This document shows positions 1 through 7,975 of a stretch of DNA of 64,000 bases, piece after piece. The position numbers and the translations under genes are program-made. The stretch comes from Sphingorhabdus_B arenilitoris (GTDB taxonomy: Bacteria; Pseudomonadota; Alphaproteobacteria; Sphingomonadales; Sphingomonadaceae): NCBI RefSeq assembly GCF_042651485.1, contig NZ_JBHSDH010000012.1:124001-188000 (forward strand), read 5' to 3'. The stretch's first letter is position 1; every line of letters begins with the position of its first letter. The notes beneath the pieces were generated by a model. The model searched no databases, had not been told where the DNA came from, and worked only from the letters and a program-made list of their open reading frames with translations.

Positions 1-2
1 CC

Positions 3-92
3 TATGCGGATGAGGCCTTTGCCACCAACCCTCACCCGCCGCTTGCCCATATGGCCAAGGCGCAGGGGTGGACGATATTGGATTGGCGGTAG
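3..92 (+). CDS. HAD-superfamily phosphatase, C-terminal fragment
   Basis: Only the last 29 codons are in the window, in frame 3 and ending at a TAG. The tail contains NPHPPLAHMAKAQGW followed by TILDWR. This resembles the C-terminus of HAD-IB phosphatases (SerB/CicA-like), where a line such as NPDPRLxxxAxxxGW precedes the final strand. The catalytic motifs lie upstream, so substrate cannot be judged. The gene is convergent with the PLP enzyme that follows, with 15 bases between them. Family assignment rests on this short tail and is tentative. Confidence 0.5.
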   Translation, partial: YADEAFATNPHPPLAHMAKAQGWTILDWR

Positions 93-107
93 TAAGGCCT
101 GACAGGC

Positions 108-1421
108 TTAAACCGCGGCCAATGCCTGTTCAAAATCGGCAATCAGGTCATCCGGGTCCTCAATACCAATTGAAATCCGAACCAGATTGTCGGTAATGCC
201 GAGCATCGCTTTGCGTTCATCAGGGACCGATAAATGCGTCATCGCAGCGGGCAAGCTGGCCAGCGTTTCGGTGCCGCCAAGGCTCACCGCCAATTTGGCA
301 ATTTTCATATTGTCGAGGAAACGAAAAGCTTCGGCCTCTCCGCCTTTGATGAAAACGGAAAAGGTGGAACCAGCGCCGCTGCAATGGCGGTCATAAATAT
401 CCTGTTGCCGTGGGTCGTCGATCATGCCCAGATAGCCCAGCTTTTCGACTTTAGGATGCGTTTTCAGGAAAGCACAGACCTTCGCCGCATTTTCGCCCGC
501 CCGTGCCATGCGCAATTCGAGTGTTTCAAGGCTACGGCACAGCATCCACGCGGTGTTGGGATCGCATATCCCGCCCATGGTGTTGCGTAAGGCGCGCACC
601 GGGTCCATCCATTTTTTGGCGCCTGCAATGCTACCTGCGACCAAATCGCTATGGCCGCCTGCATATTTGGTCAAGCTGTAGACGACTATGTCCGCGCCAT
701 GGTCCAATGGCCGCTGCCATAATGGGCCCAAAAAGGTATTGTCTATGGCGATGGGCGGGGCACTGTCCGCACCTTTACCAAAGGCGGCATCGCGGGCATC
801 GCGCACCGCCTCTATATCCACCAGCGCATTGGTCGGGTTGGCCGGGCTTTCCAGATAGACCATCGCGACCTTACCCCCCTGCTTTTCGGCGAGCGCTTTG
901 GCCTTTTCCAATATGGTATCAATTTCGCCGCGCGATGCGCCCGCGGGGAAATCGAGATAGCTGACGTTGAATTTGCTCAGCGTTTTGGCAACAAAACCTT
1001 CGCTTGCGGCATACAGCGGTCCGCTATGCACAATCACATCACCGGCCGCGCAATAAGCCAGCATCATCACGCAAATCGCGGTCATGCCGCTGGAAAATAC
1101 CAGCGCGTCTTCGGCCCCGTCCCACACCGACAGCCGGTCTTCCAAAATCTCTTGGTTTGGCGCGTTGAAGCGGGAATAGACAAGGCCATCTGCGCCGCCG
1201 GGGCGTTTGCCCGTTATCCCCTCAAAATGGCGCTTGCCGGCTGCCGAATTTTCGAAAACAAAAGTAGAGGTGAGAAAAATCGGTGCCTTAATCGACCCTT
1301 CGGATAGCACCGGATCAAAGCCATGGCCCATCATCAAAGTGGACGGTTTCAACTTGCGCCCGCCAATGGTTTCAATCGGCGCTTTGGGTGTTCGGCGCGG
1401 GGTCATGCTGTCATCGGTCAT
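108..1421 (-). CDS. Cystathionine gamma-synthase family PLP enzyme
   Basis: This is a 437-residue cytosolic enzyme of the Cys/Met-metabolism PLP family (trans-sulfuration, fold type I). YSRFNAPN near residue 82 and SSGMTAI near 110 are typical of the family. The PLP lysine is K252 in VYSLTKYAGGHSD, and D228 in AIDNTF should contact the PLP ring nitrogen. Members act as cystathionine synthases or lyases or methionine gamma-lyases, and sequence alone does not separate these. I chose ATG at 1421 because GAGGAAAG lies upstream at good spacing. A GTG at 1439 would place that ribosome-binding site inside the coding region. A 14-bp palindrome lies about 50 bp upstream. The gene is monocistronic. Confidence 0.85.
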   Translation of the reverse strand: MTDDSMTPRRTPKAPIETIGGRKLKPSTLMMGHGFDPVLSEGSIKAPIFLTSTFVFENSAAGKRHFEGITGKRPGGADGLVYSRFNAPNQEILEDRLSVWDGAEDALVFSSGMTAICVMMLAYCAAGDVIVHSGPLYAASEGFVAKTLSKFNVSYLDFPAGASRGEIDTILEKAKALAEKQGGKVAMVYLESPANPTNALVDIEAVRDARDAAFGKGADSAPPIAIDNTFLGPLWQRPLDHGADIVVYSLTKYAGGHSDLVAGSIAGAKKWMDPVRALRNTMGGICDPNTAWMLCRSLETLELRMARAGENAAKVCAFLKTHPKVEKLGYLGMIDDPRQQDIYDRHCSGAGSTFSVFIKGGEAEAFRFLDNMKIAKLAVSLGGTETLASLPAAMTHLSVPDERKAMLGITDNLVRISIGIEDPDDLIADFEQALAAV

Positions 1422-1469
1422 TGGGCTGTCTTTCCTCACATTGGCATTGCCGACGCTATAACATAATTC

Positions 1470-1483
1470 GTTTCAATTGAAAC
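1470..1483. promoter_or_regulatory. Perfect 14-bp palindrome upstream of the PLP enzyme gene
   Basis: GTTTCAATTGAAAC is a perfect dyad in the short AT-rich gap between the SLC13 carrier stop and the PLP enzyme start. It sits 49-62 bp upstream of the chosen start, where an operator would be expected. The regulator is unknown. Confidence 0.4.
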
Positions 1484-1487
1484 TAAA

Positions 1488-2888
1488 TTACGTTCCGGCC
1501 ACGATCCAGCAGATTGCAATCAATATCGGCACTCCGGCGAGATCAAGCAAAAATCCCGCCTTTAGCATTCGGGGCAAAGCGATGTGGCCGCTGGCCCAGG
1601 CAATCGCATTGGGGCCGGTGCCCGATGGCAGCATAAAGCCCCAGCTTGCGGCCATGGACGCGGCCATTGCCAGCATCCACGGGTCCGCTCCCGTTGCCGC
1701 CGCCAGCCCGGCAATGACCGGTATAACGCCGCTGGCCGTGGCGACATTGCTGGCAAATTCGGTGATGACGATAACCAGCGCCACGACGCAAGCCGCAATG
1801 ATCAGCGGGTGGACCGCCGACAAGGGCTCCAACGCCTCACCCAGCCACGCGGCCAGCCCGCTTTGGGTAATGCCCGCCGCCAGAGCCAGTCCGCCGCCAA
1901 ACATCATGATGACCCCCCATGGCGCGCGGTCAGCCTCTTTCCAAACCAGCAAGGGCCGGCCAGAGCCATCGGGGATGGTGAAGAGTAACAGGCTGCCCAA
2001 TATCGCAATGCTGCCATCGGTCACCGATTTTTCGGGCATGATGTCTTTCAGCCAAGGCTGCATTATCCAAAGCAGAACCACCAACGCGATGACGGGCACG
2101 AGCCGTTTTTCCGCCATGCTCCATGGGCCAGGAGTGCCAATCGCCTCACGCGCGGCTGCGGCGCGGAACGGGATGGCGGCCATTTTCTGCACCCGCATCA
2201 GGATGAGGCCGCAAACAGGTATGGACAACAAAACCACCGGCAAGCCGAATGCCATCCAGCTGAGGAAATTAATCTCTATGCCCAATTGTTTGTTAATCAG
2301 GCCTGCGGCAATCGCATTGGTCGGCGATCCCACCAATGTGCCCAGCCCGCCAATGCTCGCGGCAAAGGCGATGCCCATCATCAACGCGCCTGCCATGCCA
2401 TCGGTTTCCCCATCCTTCACGCCGCCCGCCGCCAATACCGCCAGCGCGATCGGCACCATAATGAGCGCAGTGGAGGTGTTGGAAATCAGCATGGACAGCA
2501 GCGCGGTAGCGATCATGAAGGCAAAAAGCAGTCCAGCCGCGCCATTGCCCGCTCGTTTCAATATGGCGAGCGCGACGCGCCGGTGGAGGCCGGTTCGTTC
2601 AATGGCCAGCGCAATGAATGCCCCGCCCAGGATCAGGAATAATATCGGCGAATAATATTCCTTGGCAGTATCCGATGCGCTCATCACCCCCATGGCGGGC
2701 AAGGCAAGGAAGGGCAGCAGCGCCGTGACGGTCAGCGGTAATGCTTGCGTCATCCAAAATACCGCCATCAATAGGACGAGCGCTGCGACCTGCCATGCCT
2801 GCGTTGTCATTCCCCCCGGAGCAGGGAGCATCAGCATGGCGGCGAACAGGATCAATCCTGCCCAAAAACCGATGCGCTCTGCCGTCAC
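1488..2888 (-). CDS. SLC13/DASS family anion:sodium symporter
   Basis: This is an inner-membrane carrier of 466 residues with about eleven to twelve hydrophobic segments. Both family SNT-type hairpins are visible: SNTSTALIM in the N-terminal half and EFASNVATAS in the C-terminal half. SPTNAIA and PSGTGPNAIAW follow them. In this family these motifs form the Na+ and substrate sites for di/tricarboxylates or sulfate; the exact substrate cannot be told. The start is GTG and overlaps the stop of pgeF as GTGA, so the two genes are translationally coupled. No RCK domain is present, unlike the second SLC13 protein at 55-57 kb. Confidence 0.88.
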   Translation of the reverse strand: MTAERIGFWAGLILFAAMLMLPAPGGMTTQAWQVAALVLLMAVFWMTQALPLTVTALLPFLALPAMGVMSASDTAKEYYSPILFLILGGAFIALAIERTGLHRRVALAILKRAGNGAAGLLFAFMIATALLSMLISNTSTALIMVPIALAVLAAGGVKDGETDGMAGALMMGIAFAASIGGLGTLVGSPTNAIAAGLINKQLGIEINFLSWMAFGLPVVLLSIPVCGLILMRVQKMAAIPFRAAAAREAIGTPGPWSMAEKRLVPVIALVVLLWIMQPWLKDIMPEKSVTDGSIAILGSLLLFTIPDGSGRPLLVWKEADRAPWGVIMMFGGGLALAAGITQSGLAAWLGEALEPLSAVHPLIIAACVVALVIVITEFASNVATASGVIPVIAGLAAATGADPWMLAMAASMAASWGFMLPSGTGPNAIAWASGHIALPRMLKAGFLLDLAGVPILIAICWIVAGT

Positions 2889-3652
2889 TGCTGGGTCAGC
2901 CCGATGAGCGAGATTTGGCGGCCATAATCACTCTCTGCCTTGTGACAGGTCCGACGGTAGCTGAAAAAGCGGTCCGGCTGGCTATAGGTATCTTCGCCCA
3001 TACATTCGATTTTGCGGATACCAGCGGCGGCAAGGCGGGCGGCGACATAGCCTTCTATATCAAATTGATAATGCCCAGCTTTGCCGCCGATAAAAAAATG
3101 ATCGTTGGCAGGGTCAGCCTCAATAAAGCGTTCAAAAAAGCCTTCATCCACTTCATAGCTTTTTTGCGCGATGCATGGGCCAATGGCGCAGGCAATATTT
3201 TCCCGGCTGGCCCCCAATTTGACCATCGCTTTCACCGTTTCGTCCATGATGCCGGTGATCGATCCTTTCCATCCGCTATGCGCCGCGCCGATTACTCGCG
3301 CTTGTTCATCGGCAAATAGGATGGGGACGCAATCGGCGGTCAATATCCCGAGCAATATACCCGGCGTCGCGGTCACCATCGCGTCGGCCTCTGGCCGGTC
3401 ATCGCCAAATGGCCGGTCCACGGTGATGACTTTATTCGAATGAATTTGATGAACAGTGTTCAGCGCCGCTCCGGACAGTACCGCATTTGCGGCCCGAACA
3501 CGGTTTTCATCAATCGCCGCGCGGTTATCGGCGGAACCCAGCCCGACATTCAACCCGGCATAGATGCCAGCCGATACGCCGCCGCTACGCCCCAAAAATC
3601 CATGTGCGACCGCGCTCAGCGCCGATGATGTCAATTTTTCAATAGCTCCCAT
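2885..3652 (-). CDS. pgeF: Peptidoglycan editing factor PgeF (YfiH/laccase-domain family)
   Basis: This 255-residue protein belongs to the multicopper-oxidase-like YfiH family, whose E. coli member removes misincorporated amino acids from cell-wall precursors; others are described as purine nucleosidases. Family metal-site motifs are present: HQIHS around residues 68-72, TADC at 105-108, AHSGWKG at 124-130 and IGPC at 157-160. The reading frame stays open upstream to 3871, but that stretch overlaps the divergent SDR gene, and homologues start near MGAIEKL, so ATG at 3652 was chosen. Its stop overlaps the downstream SLC13 start. The SDR gene begins 48 bp away on the other strand. Confidence 0.85.
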   Translation of the reverse strand: MGAIEKLTSSALSAVAHGFLGRSGGVSAGIYAGLNVGLGSADNRAAIDENRVRAANAVLSGAALNTVHQIHSNKVITVDRPFGDDRPEADAMVTATPGILLGILTADCVPILFADEQARVIGAAHSGWKGSITGIMDETVKAMVKLGASRENIACAIGPCIAQKSYEVDEGFFERFIEADPANDHFFIGGKAGHYQFDIEGYVAARLAAAGIRKIECMGEDTYSQPDRFFSYRRTCHKAESDYGRQISLIGLTQQ

Positions 3653-3700
3653 GGCGATGTCATTGCAATTACGCCCGGCATTTGCAATGCCCAAGCGGAT

Positions 3701-4558
3701 ATGGATAATCATCTTCTTATATTTGGCATGGGCTACAGCGCATCGCACTTGGCGACCAAATTGCGTGCGCAAGGCTGGCGGGTTACCGGCACGCGGCGGA
3801 CGGCCGACGGCGATAACATTGCCTTTGACGATGATGCTGCGGTTCGGTCGGCAATCGCCAGCGCCAGTCACATTTTGTCATCCGTCCCGCCGGAACGAAA
3901 CGGCGATGATCCCGTGCTCGCCCGCTATGGCGACGCAATCCGCAGCGCTGGCGCGTCTTGGCTTGGCTATTTGTCATCTACCGGTGTTTATGGCGATGCG
4001 GGCGGTGCATGGGTGGATGAAAGCGCCGCCGTGCAGGGCCGCCGCGCCGGGCGCAATGCCGCTGACCTTGCTTGGCAGGCGCTAGATAGCCGTTTGCGCA
4101 TATTCCGGCTGCCCGGTATTTACGGTCCCGGGCGCAGCGCAATTGAACGCGTGGCCGAGGGCAAGGCGCACCGGATCGACTTGCCCGAACAGATATTCAG
4201 CCGCATTCATGTCGAGGATATAGCGGGCGGAGTTATTGCATCATTTAACGGACCATCTGGTGTCTATAACCTCTCCGACGATTTACCCTGCGGGCAAAAT
4301 GCGGTCATTGAATATGCCGCCATGCTATTGGGACAGGAACCGCCGCCGATGCAGTCGCTGGACGAGGCGCAGCTATCGCCGATGGCACTCGCCTTTTATG
4401 CCGAAAACCGGCGCGTCGCCAATAGGAGGGCAAAGCGGTTATTGGGTTGGCGGCTGGCCTATCCCAATTACTGTGATGGTTTGCGTGCCTGCATGGAAAT
4501 CAGCAGGCCCGCCATGGCCAGCACCGCTCCTGCAGCGGCCAGCGCCGACCAGACATAG
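3701..4558 (+). CDS. NAD(P)-binding SDR/epimerase-like protein (YeeZ-like)
   Basis: A 285-residue extended-SDR-like Rossmann protein. The N-terminal LIFGMGYSASHLA is a GxGxxA dinucleotide-binding loop. LSSTGVYGD near residue 90 resembles the catalytic Ser/Thr-Tyr region of epimerases, and FRLPGIYGPGRS near 140 is also typical. The usual YxxxK is not obvious, so it may bind NADP without classical SDR chemistry, as in the YeeZ group. Its last 91 bases overlap the convergent DMT transporter gene. The final 20 or so Ala-rich residues therefore lie over that gene's 3' end and may not be under selection in this frame. The substrate is unknown. Confidence 0.72.
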   Translation: MDNHLLIFGMGYSASHLATKLRAQGWRVTGTRRTADGDNIAFDDDAAVRSAIASASHILSSVPPERNGDDPVLARYGDAIRSAGASWLGYLSSTGVYGDAGGAWVDESAAVQGRRAGRNAADLAWQALDSRLRIFRLPGIYGPGRSAIERVAEGKAHRIDLPEQIFSRIHVEDIAGGVIASFNGPSGVYNLSDDLPCGQNAVIEYAAMLLGQEPPPMQSLDEAQLSPMALAFYAENRRVANRRAKRLLGWRLAYPNYCDGLRACMEISRPAMASTAPAAASADQT

Positions 4559-5460
4559 CCTTCGAATAAAGTCGATAGCAGCATCGCCACCACGGGAATA
4601 AACACGCTGGTGTAGGCGGCTTTGCCAGGGCCAATATCGCGGATCAGGCCAAAATATAGCGGGAATGTCACAACCGATCCAATGAGGCCGAGATAGACAA
4701 TACCGCCCAGATAAGCCGCGCGGGTTTCGATCACCGGCGCGCCAACGGTTATCAAGGACCAGATTGCATTGCCGATCACGCCATAGAGCATGGCCCAGGC
4801 CAGCACCGCGATGATCGGAAAGCGCGTCATCCGGTCCGATGCCTGCAACACGTTGGAAACCGAAGCGCACATAACCGCGATCAGGGTCAGCCCCGTACCG
4901 ATCAGCACCTCCACCGGGTTCATGTCGGCGAAGCGATATTCGCGCAGAACGAGGAGGCCAACGCCAACGCTGGCAATGATCGCGCCGATCCAAAATTGCC
5001 GGGTCACCGCGCGGCCCAGCCAATATTTACCGAGCAGCGCATTGGGCACAATCAGCAAGGCAAACAGCACCGCGACCAGCCCAGAGGTGATATGATGTTC
5101 GGCGGCATAGACGAAATTGAAATTCATCGCGAATTGCACGACGCCGATCAGCATCGCCCAAAGCTGCCCCCGCCGGTCGAGCCGCAAGGGAATGCGCATA
5201 CAAGCAGCCAATATAAACATACCTGCCGCCGCGATGATGAAGCGGTAGGTGACCGACCAGCTAGCCGGAACCGCGCTAATCTGATCTCTGATCACCAGCC
5301 ATGTCGATCCCCAGATGAGCGACACGAGCAAAAAGGGCAGCAGGATTTTGGGATGGAGCAGGCCGTAATCGGTATGCTCGGCCTTTACCGGCTCTTTCGG
5401 CGTTATTGGCTGTTCTGCCGCTATTTCGGCGGCGGCTTCGGTGATGACGGGGTGGTTCAT
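4468..5460 (-). CDS. DMT-superfamily (EamA) transporter
   Basis: An inner-membrane protein of 330 residues with ten predicted transmembrane segments in two EamA repeats. A hydrophilic N-terminus of about 35 residues precedes the first segment, which contains SLIWGSTWLVI, the common start of EamA repeat 1. Members export amino acids, purines or other metabolites; no substrate can be assigned. ATG overlaps the stop of the upstream threonine aldolase gene as ATGA, so the pair is co-translated. An amino-acid efflux role would fit that neighbour, but this is inference. The 3' end overlaps the convergent SDR gene. Confidence 0.85.
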   Translation of the reverse strand: MNHPVITEAAAEIAAEQPITPKEPVKAEHTDYGLLHPKILLPFLLVSLIWGSTWLVIRDQISAVPASWSVTYRFIIAAAGMFILAACMRIPLRLDRRGQLWAMLIGVVQFAMNFNFVYAAEHHITSGLVAVLFALLIVPNALLGKYWLGRAVTRQFWIGAIIASVGVGLLVLREYRFADMNPVEVLIGTGLTLIAVMCASVSNVLQASDRMTRFPIIAVLAWAMLYGVIGNAIWSLITVGAPVIETRAAYLGGIVYLGLIGSVVTFPLYFGLIRDIGPGKAAYTSVFIPVVAMLLSTLFEGYVWSALAAAGAVLAMAGLLISMQARKPSQ

Positions 5461-6458
5461 AGCGCCGCAATCGCATCGGCCAGCGGCTGCACATCGGAGG
5501 CATCATGGTGCCAGCTCGTCACAAACCGCGCGCCGCCTTCGCCCCAATCATAAAAATCAAAACCCGCATGGCGCAGCTTGGCCGCTTCATTTGCGGTAAG
5601 GCGCAAAAATATCTCATTTGCTTGCACTGGATGGAGCAGGCGGCTGCTTGCGGCCTTCGCTATGATTGCCGCCGCATCATTGGCGGCGCGGGCATTTTTG
5701 AGCCATAAGTCACCGTCAATCATCGCCAGCAGCTGCGCCGCCATAAACCGTCCCTTGCTGCATAAATGCCCGGCCTGTTTACGCTGATAGGTCGCCATAT
5801 CTGCCATCTCATCGTTGAAGAATATCAATGCTTCGGCGCTCATTCCGCCATTTTTGACAAATCCGAAACTCAGCGCATCAACCCCGGCGCGCCATGTCAT
5901 ATCGGCGGGCGAGCAAGTCGATGACGCCATGGCATTGGCAAAACGAGCTCCGTCCATATGGAATTTCAAGCCCTTCTCGCGGGCCAACTGCCCCAATGCC
6001 GGAACTTCGTTAGCGCGATAGACCAATCCATATTCGGTGGCATTGGTGATCGACAGCGCGCCAGCCTGCACCTGATGCACATCCGCGCGGATGGAGGACA
6101 GCTTTGCCGATATCGCATCGCAAGTCAGCTTTGCGCCTTCACCTTTAGTCAGCAGCAATTTTGCGCCGCCCGTATAAAATCCGGGCGCCCCCGCCTCATC
6201 CATTTCGATATGCGCTTCTTCATGGCAAATAACGCCTTGATAGGGCCGGACCATCGCCGATAGCGCAATGCAATTTGCGGCCGTTCCAGTGGCGATTGAT
6301 AAACAGCGGACAGGGCGTTCAAATATTTCGGAAAAGGCCAAGTTTAGCTGCGCGCTCCAACGATCACCATCATAGGCGCTGTCGACGCTATTTGCGGCCA
6401 TGACCGCGTCCATCACCTTGGGGTGAACCAAAGCTGCATTATCGGAGAAAAATCGCAT
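5457..6458 (-). CDS. Threonine aldolase family PLP lyase
   Basis: A 333-residue cytosolic fold-type I enzyme of the low-specificity L-threonine aldolase/beta-eliminating lyase family (L-threonine to glycine plus acetaldehyde). The N-terminus MRFFSDN, GTAANCIAL near 58-66 for phosphate binding, HMDGARFAN at 167-175 and the PLP lysine K202 in SFGFVKNGG all fit. The frame is open further upstream through the tRNA gene, so ATG at 6458 was chosen by homology to the usual MxFxSDN start. It overlaps the DMT transporter by ATGA. Stereospecificity cannot be read from sequence. Confidence 0.88.
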   Translation of the reverse strand: MRFFSDNAALVHPKVMDAVMAANSVDSAYDGDRWSAQLNLAFSEIFERPVRCLSIATGTAANCIALSAMVRPYQGVICHEEAHIEMDEAGAPGFYTGGAKLLLTKGEGAKLTCDAISAKLSSIRADVHQVQAGALSITNATEYGLVYRANEVPALGQLAREKGLKFHMDGARFANAMASSTCSPADMTWRAGVDALSFGFVKNGGMSAEALIFFNDEMADMATYQRKQAGHLCSKGRFMAAQLLAMIDGDLWLKNARAANDAAAIIAKAASSRLLHPVQANEIFLRLTANEAAKLRHAGFDFYDWGEGGARFVTSWHHDASDVQPLADAIAAL

Positions 6459-6535
6459 CGCACTGCATTGCCGCTGACCCGTTACCGCGTCAATCGGAAT
6501 TAAGCAGTGACAAAGATGGCGCGGGGTCAGAGCAC

Positions 6536-6610
6536 TGGTGCCGCTGGGGAGAATTGAACTCCCGGCCTCGTCATTACCAATGACGCGCTCTACCACTGAG
6601 CTACAGCGGC
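6536..6610 (-). tRNA. tRNA-Thr (anticodon GGT), CCA encoded
   Basis: The reverse strand folds as a cloverleaf. The acceptor GCCGCTG pairs with CAGCGGC, followed by discriminator A and an encoded CCA at 6536-6538. The D-arm is AGCTCAGTGGTAGAGC. The anticodon stem CGTCA/TGACG encloses the loop TTGGTAA, and the T-arm is GGGAG-TTCAATT-CTCCC. Anticodon GGT reads ACC and ACU. It lies upstream of and parallel to the threonine aldolase gene. Confidence 0.95.
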
Positions 6611-6696
6611 TTATCCAGTGGAAGCGGCCTATGCTTAGAGATTGGGGGAAAGTCAAGCGGCTTGCTGCACCGGTCATGCTTTGGCATAGCGTTCCC

Positions 6697-6861
6697 ATGT
6701 CCAAAAAACCATCACAACAAAAAGCCGACCGGTTGGCCGAAGCGCTGCGGGCCAATTTGCGGCGGCGAAAGATACCTAAGGCAGAAGCAACGAAACCCGG
6801 TGATGCGGACCGGAAGCAGCCGCCCGTTAAAGATGACGGTGGACCGCCCTCAGCTGTCTGA
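6697..6861 (+). CDS. Small basic conserved hypothetical protein
   Basis: A 54-residue protein rich in Lys and Arg. Its core, ADRLAEALRANLRRRK, is an amphipathic helix, followed by a Pro/Lys-rich tail. Short proteins with this LAxALRxNLRRRK core are, from memory, common in sphingomonads, where they are annotated as hypothetical. No signal peptide or transmembrane segment is seen. The start is the first ATG preceding the conserved part, without a clear Shine-Dalgarno sequence. The end overlaps the convergent AraC-family gene by 12 bases. Function unknown. Confidence 0.6.
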   Translation: MSKKPSQQKADRLAEALRANLRRRKIPKAEATKPGDADRKQPPVKDDGGPPSAV

Positions 6862-7695
6862 GATCAAAGGGTTAACCTTGCCCGCCATGCGGCTGCGCCC
6901 CTCCATCGTTGCCTGTGTCAGTGTAGATTGGCCAGAGCGTAATTGCCCGGGGGTCAAGCCAGTAAATTGCTTAATTTCGCGAATCAAATGCGATTGATCG
7001 TAGAAAGCAGCGCCCAGTTCATTTTCATCCAAACTATCGCCGAGCGCCAGCGCGTGAGCCGCGCGTAAGGCACGATATTTGCGGGCCAGCTTCTTCGGCG
7101 GCATACCATAATAGCGTTTCGTCGTGCGTTCCAATTGCCGCACCGAAAGACCGGTTGCAGCAAGCAAATCGTCAACTTGCGGATCGGGGCTGCTGGCAAG
7201 CCACTTGTCGACGCGGTAGGTGAATTCGAAAGGGGCCTTATCCGCATTGGCATAAATTTCCCCGATTGCTGCCTCGGCCAGCTTGGTTTGATCGGCCAAT
7301 GCCGAACATTTTTTCAACTGAGCCCGCAAATCCATGATCCAGTCGCCAAAAATTTCGCGGGCATCAAATGCGTGGTCGATTTTCTTTTCCGCACGCGATC
7401 CCATAAGCGCCGCCCAGCCTGCCGGCGTGATACCCCATCCGAAAACCAGCACATCGCCTTTTGTCTTGGTGAGGCAAGGCGCAGTGGTTGGTCCTACAAT
7501 TGTAACAGGATGACCCGGATCGAACCGGTCCTTCGAAAAATGATATTCGCCTTCTCCATGCAGGTAAAAACGGAACTGAGCGCGGTCAGCCCGCTCCAAT
7601 TCTGCAAGTGGCGTACCCCTATATTCGAATCGATAAAAAGACGAAATTAGCGGGGCCAGCTTTTCATTAGCCGCTTCATAATCCAGCAGTATCAT
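6850..7695 (-). CDS. AraC-family transcriptional regulator
   Basis: A 281-residue protein. The N-terminal ~160 residues have no recognised ligand-domain motif. The C-terminal ~100 residues form the double helix-turn-helix of the AraC/XylS family: SVRQLERTTKRYYGMPPKK for the first helix pair, and AFYDQSHLIREIKQFTG then TPGQLR for the second. ATG at 7695 was chosen because GAGGG lies 7 bases upstream; the open frame runs on to 7776. The target and ligand are unknown. Transcription of this gene begins just past a terminator for a small minus-strand transcript. Confidence 0.85.
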   Translation of the reverse strand: MILLDYEAANEKLAPLISSFYRFEYRGTPLAELERADRAQFRFYLHGEGEYHFSKDRFDPGHPVTIVGPTTAPCLTKTKGDVLVFGWGITPAGWAALMGSRAEKKIDHAFDAREIFGDWIMDLRAQLKKCSALADQTKLAEAAIGEIYANADKAPFEFTYRVDKWLASSPDPQVDDLLAATGLSVRQLERTTKRYYGMPPKKLARKYRALRAAHALALGDSLDENELGAAFYDQSHLIREIKQFTGLTPGQLRSGQSTLTQATMEGRSRMAGKVNPLISDS

Positions 7696-7743
7696 TTGCG
7701 ATCCCTCGCGTAAGAGGTAGCAGGAAAATTGGACAAATTCGAC

Positions 7744-7773
7744 AAAAAAAAGACCTGCCCCGAAGGGCAGGTC
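7744..7773 (-). terminator. Rho-independent terminator on the minus strand
   Basis: GACCTGCCC and GGGCAGGTC form a perfect 9-bp stem around a CGAA/TTCG tetraloop. On the minus strand it is followed by eight Ts. It would terminate a minus-strand transcript starting in the 7780-7975 gap, where no clear gene is present. Confidence 0.85.
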
Positions 7774-7796
7774 CAAAAGTTAAAGAACTCTATGTA

Positions 7797-7859
7797 TCAA
7801 CATTGAGCCCTTCGGGTCGCACAGCCCCTATCGCGCAAAGATGTAAAATAGTCTTGCAT
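7797..7859 (-). ncRNA. Candidate small transcript with possible 20-residue ORF
   Basis: The gap between the AraC gene and pyrD holds no convincing protein gene, yet a strong minus-strand terminator sits at 7744-7773. Just ahead of it is a short frame of 20 codons (start MQDYFTSLRDR, containing two Cys and five Arg) without a clear ribosome-binding site. A small RNA or a leader-type peptide would explain the terminator. No promoter could be identified with confidence. Confidence 0.3.
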
Positions 7860-7975
7860 GGAATCGTCATTGGTAAAAAAATATCATGATTTTTTGCGCA
7901 AACGGCCTTTTTCTGTCCCAAAAAGGTAAAGAAACATTGCGGATTTACAGCAGCTAAGCGATAGGCTGCGCGCTT

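Noticed and set aside
1477..2655. 392-codon open frame on the plus strand
   Set aside because: It is fully antisense to the SLC13 carrier, has an Ala/Met/Ser composition typical of a shadow frame, and shows no family motif.
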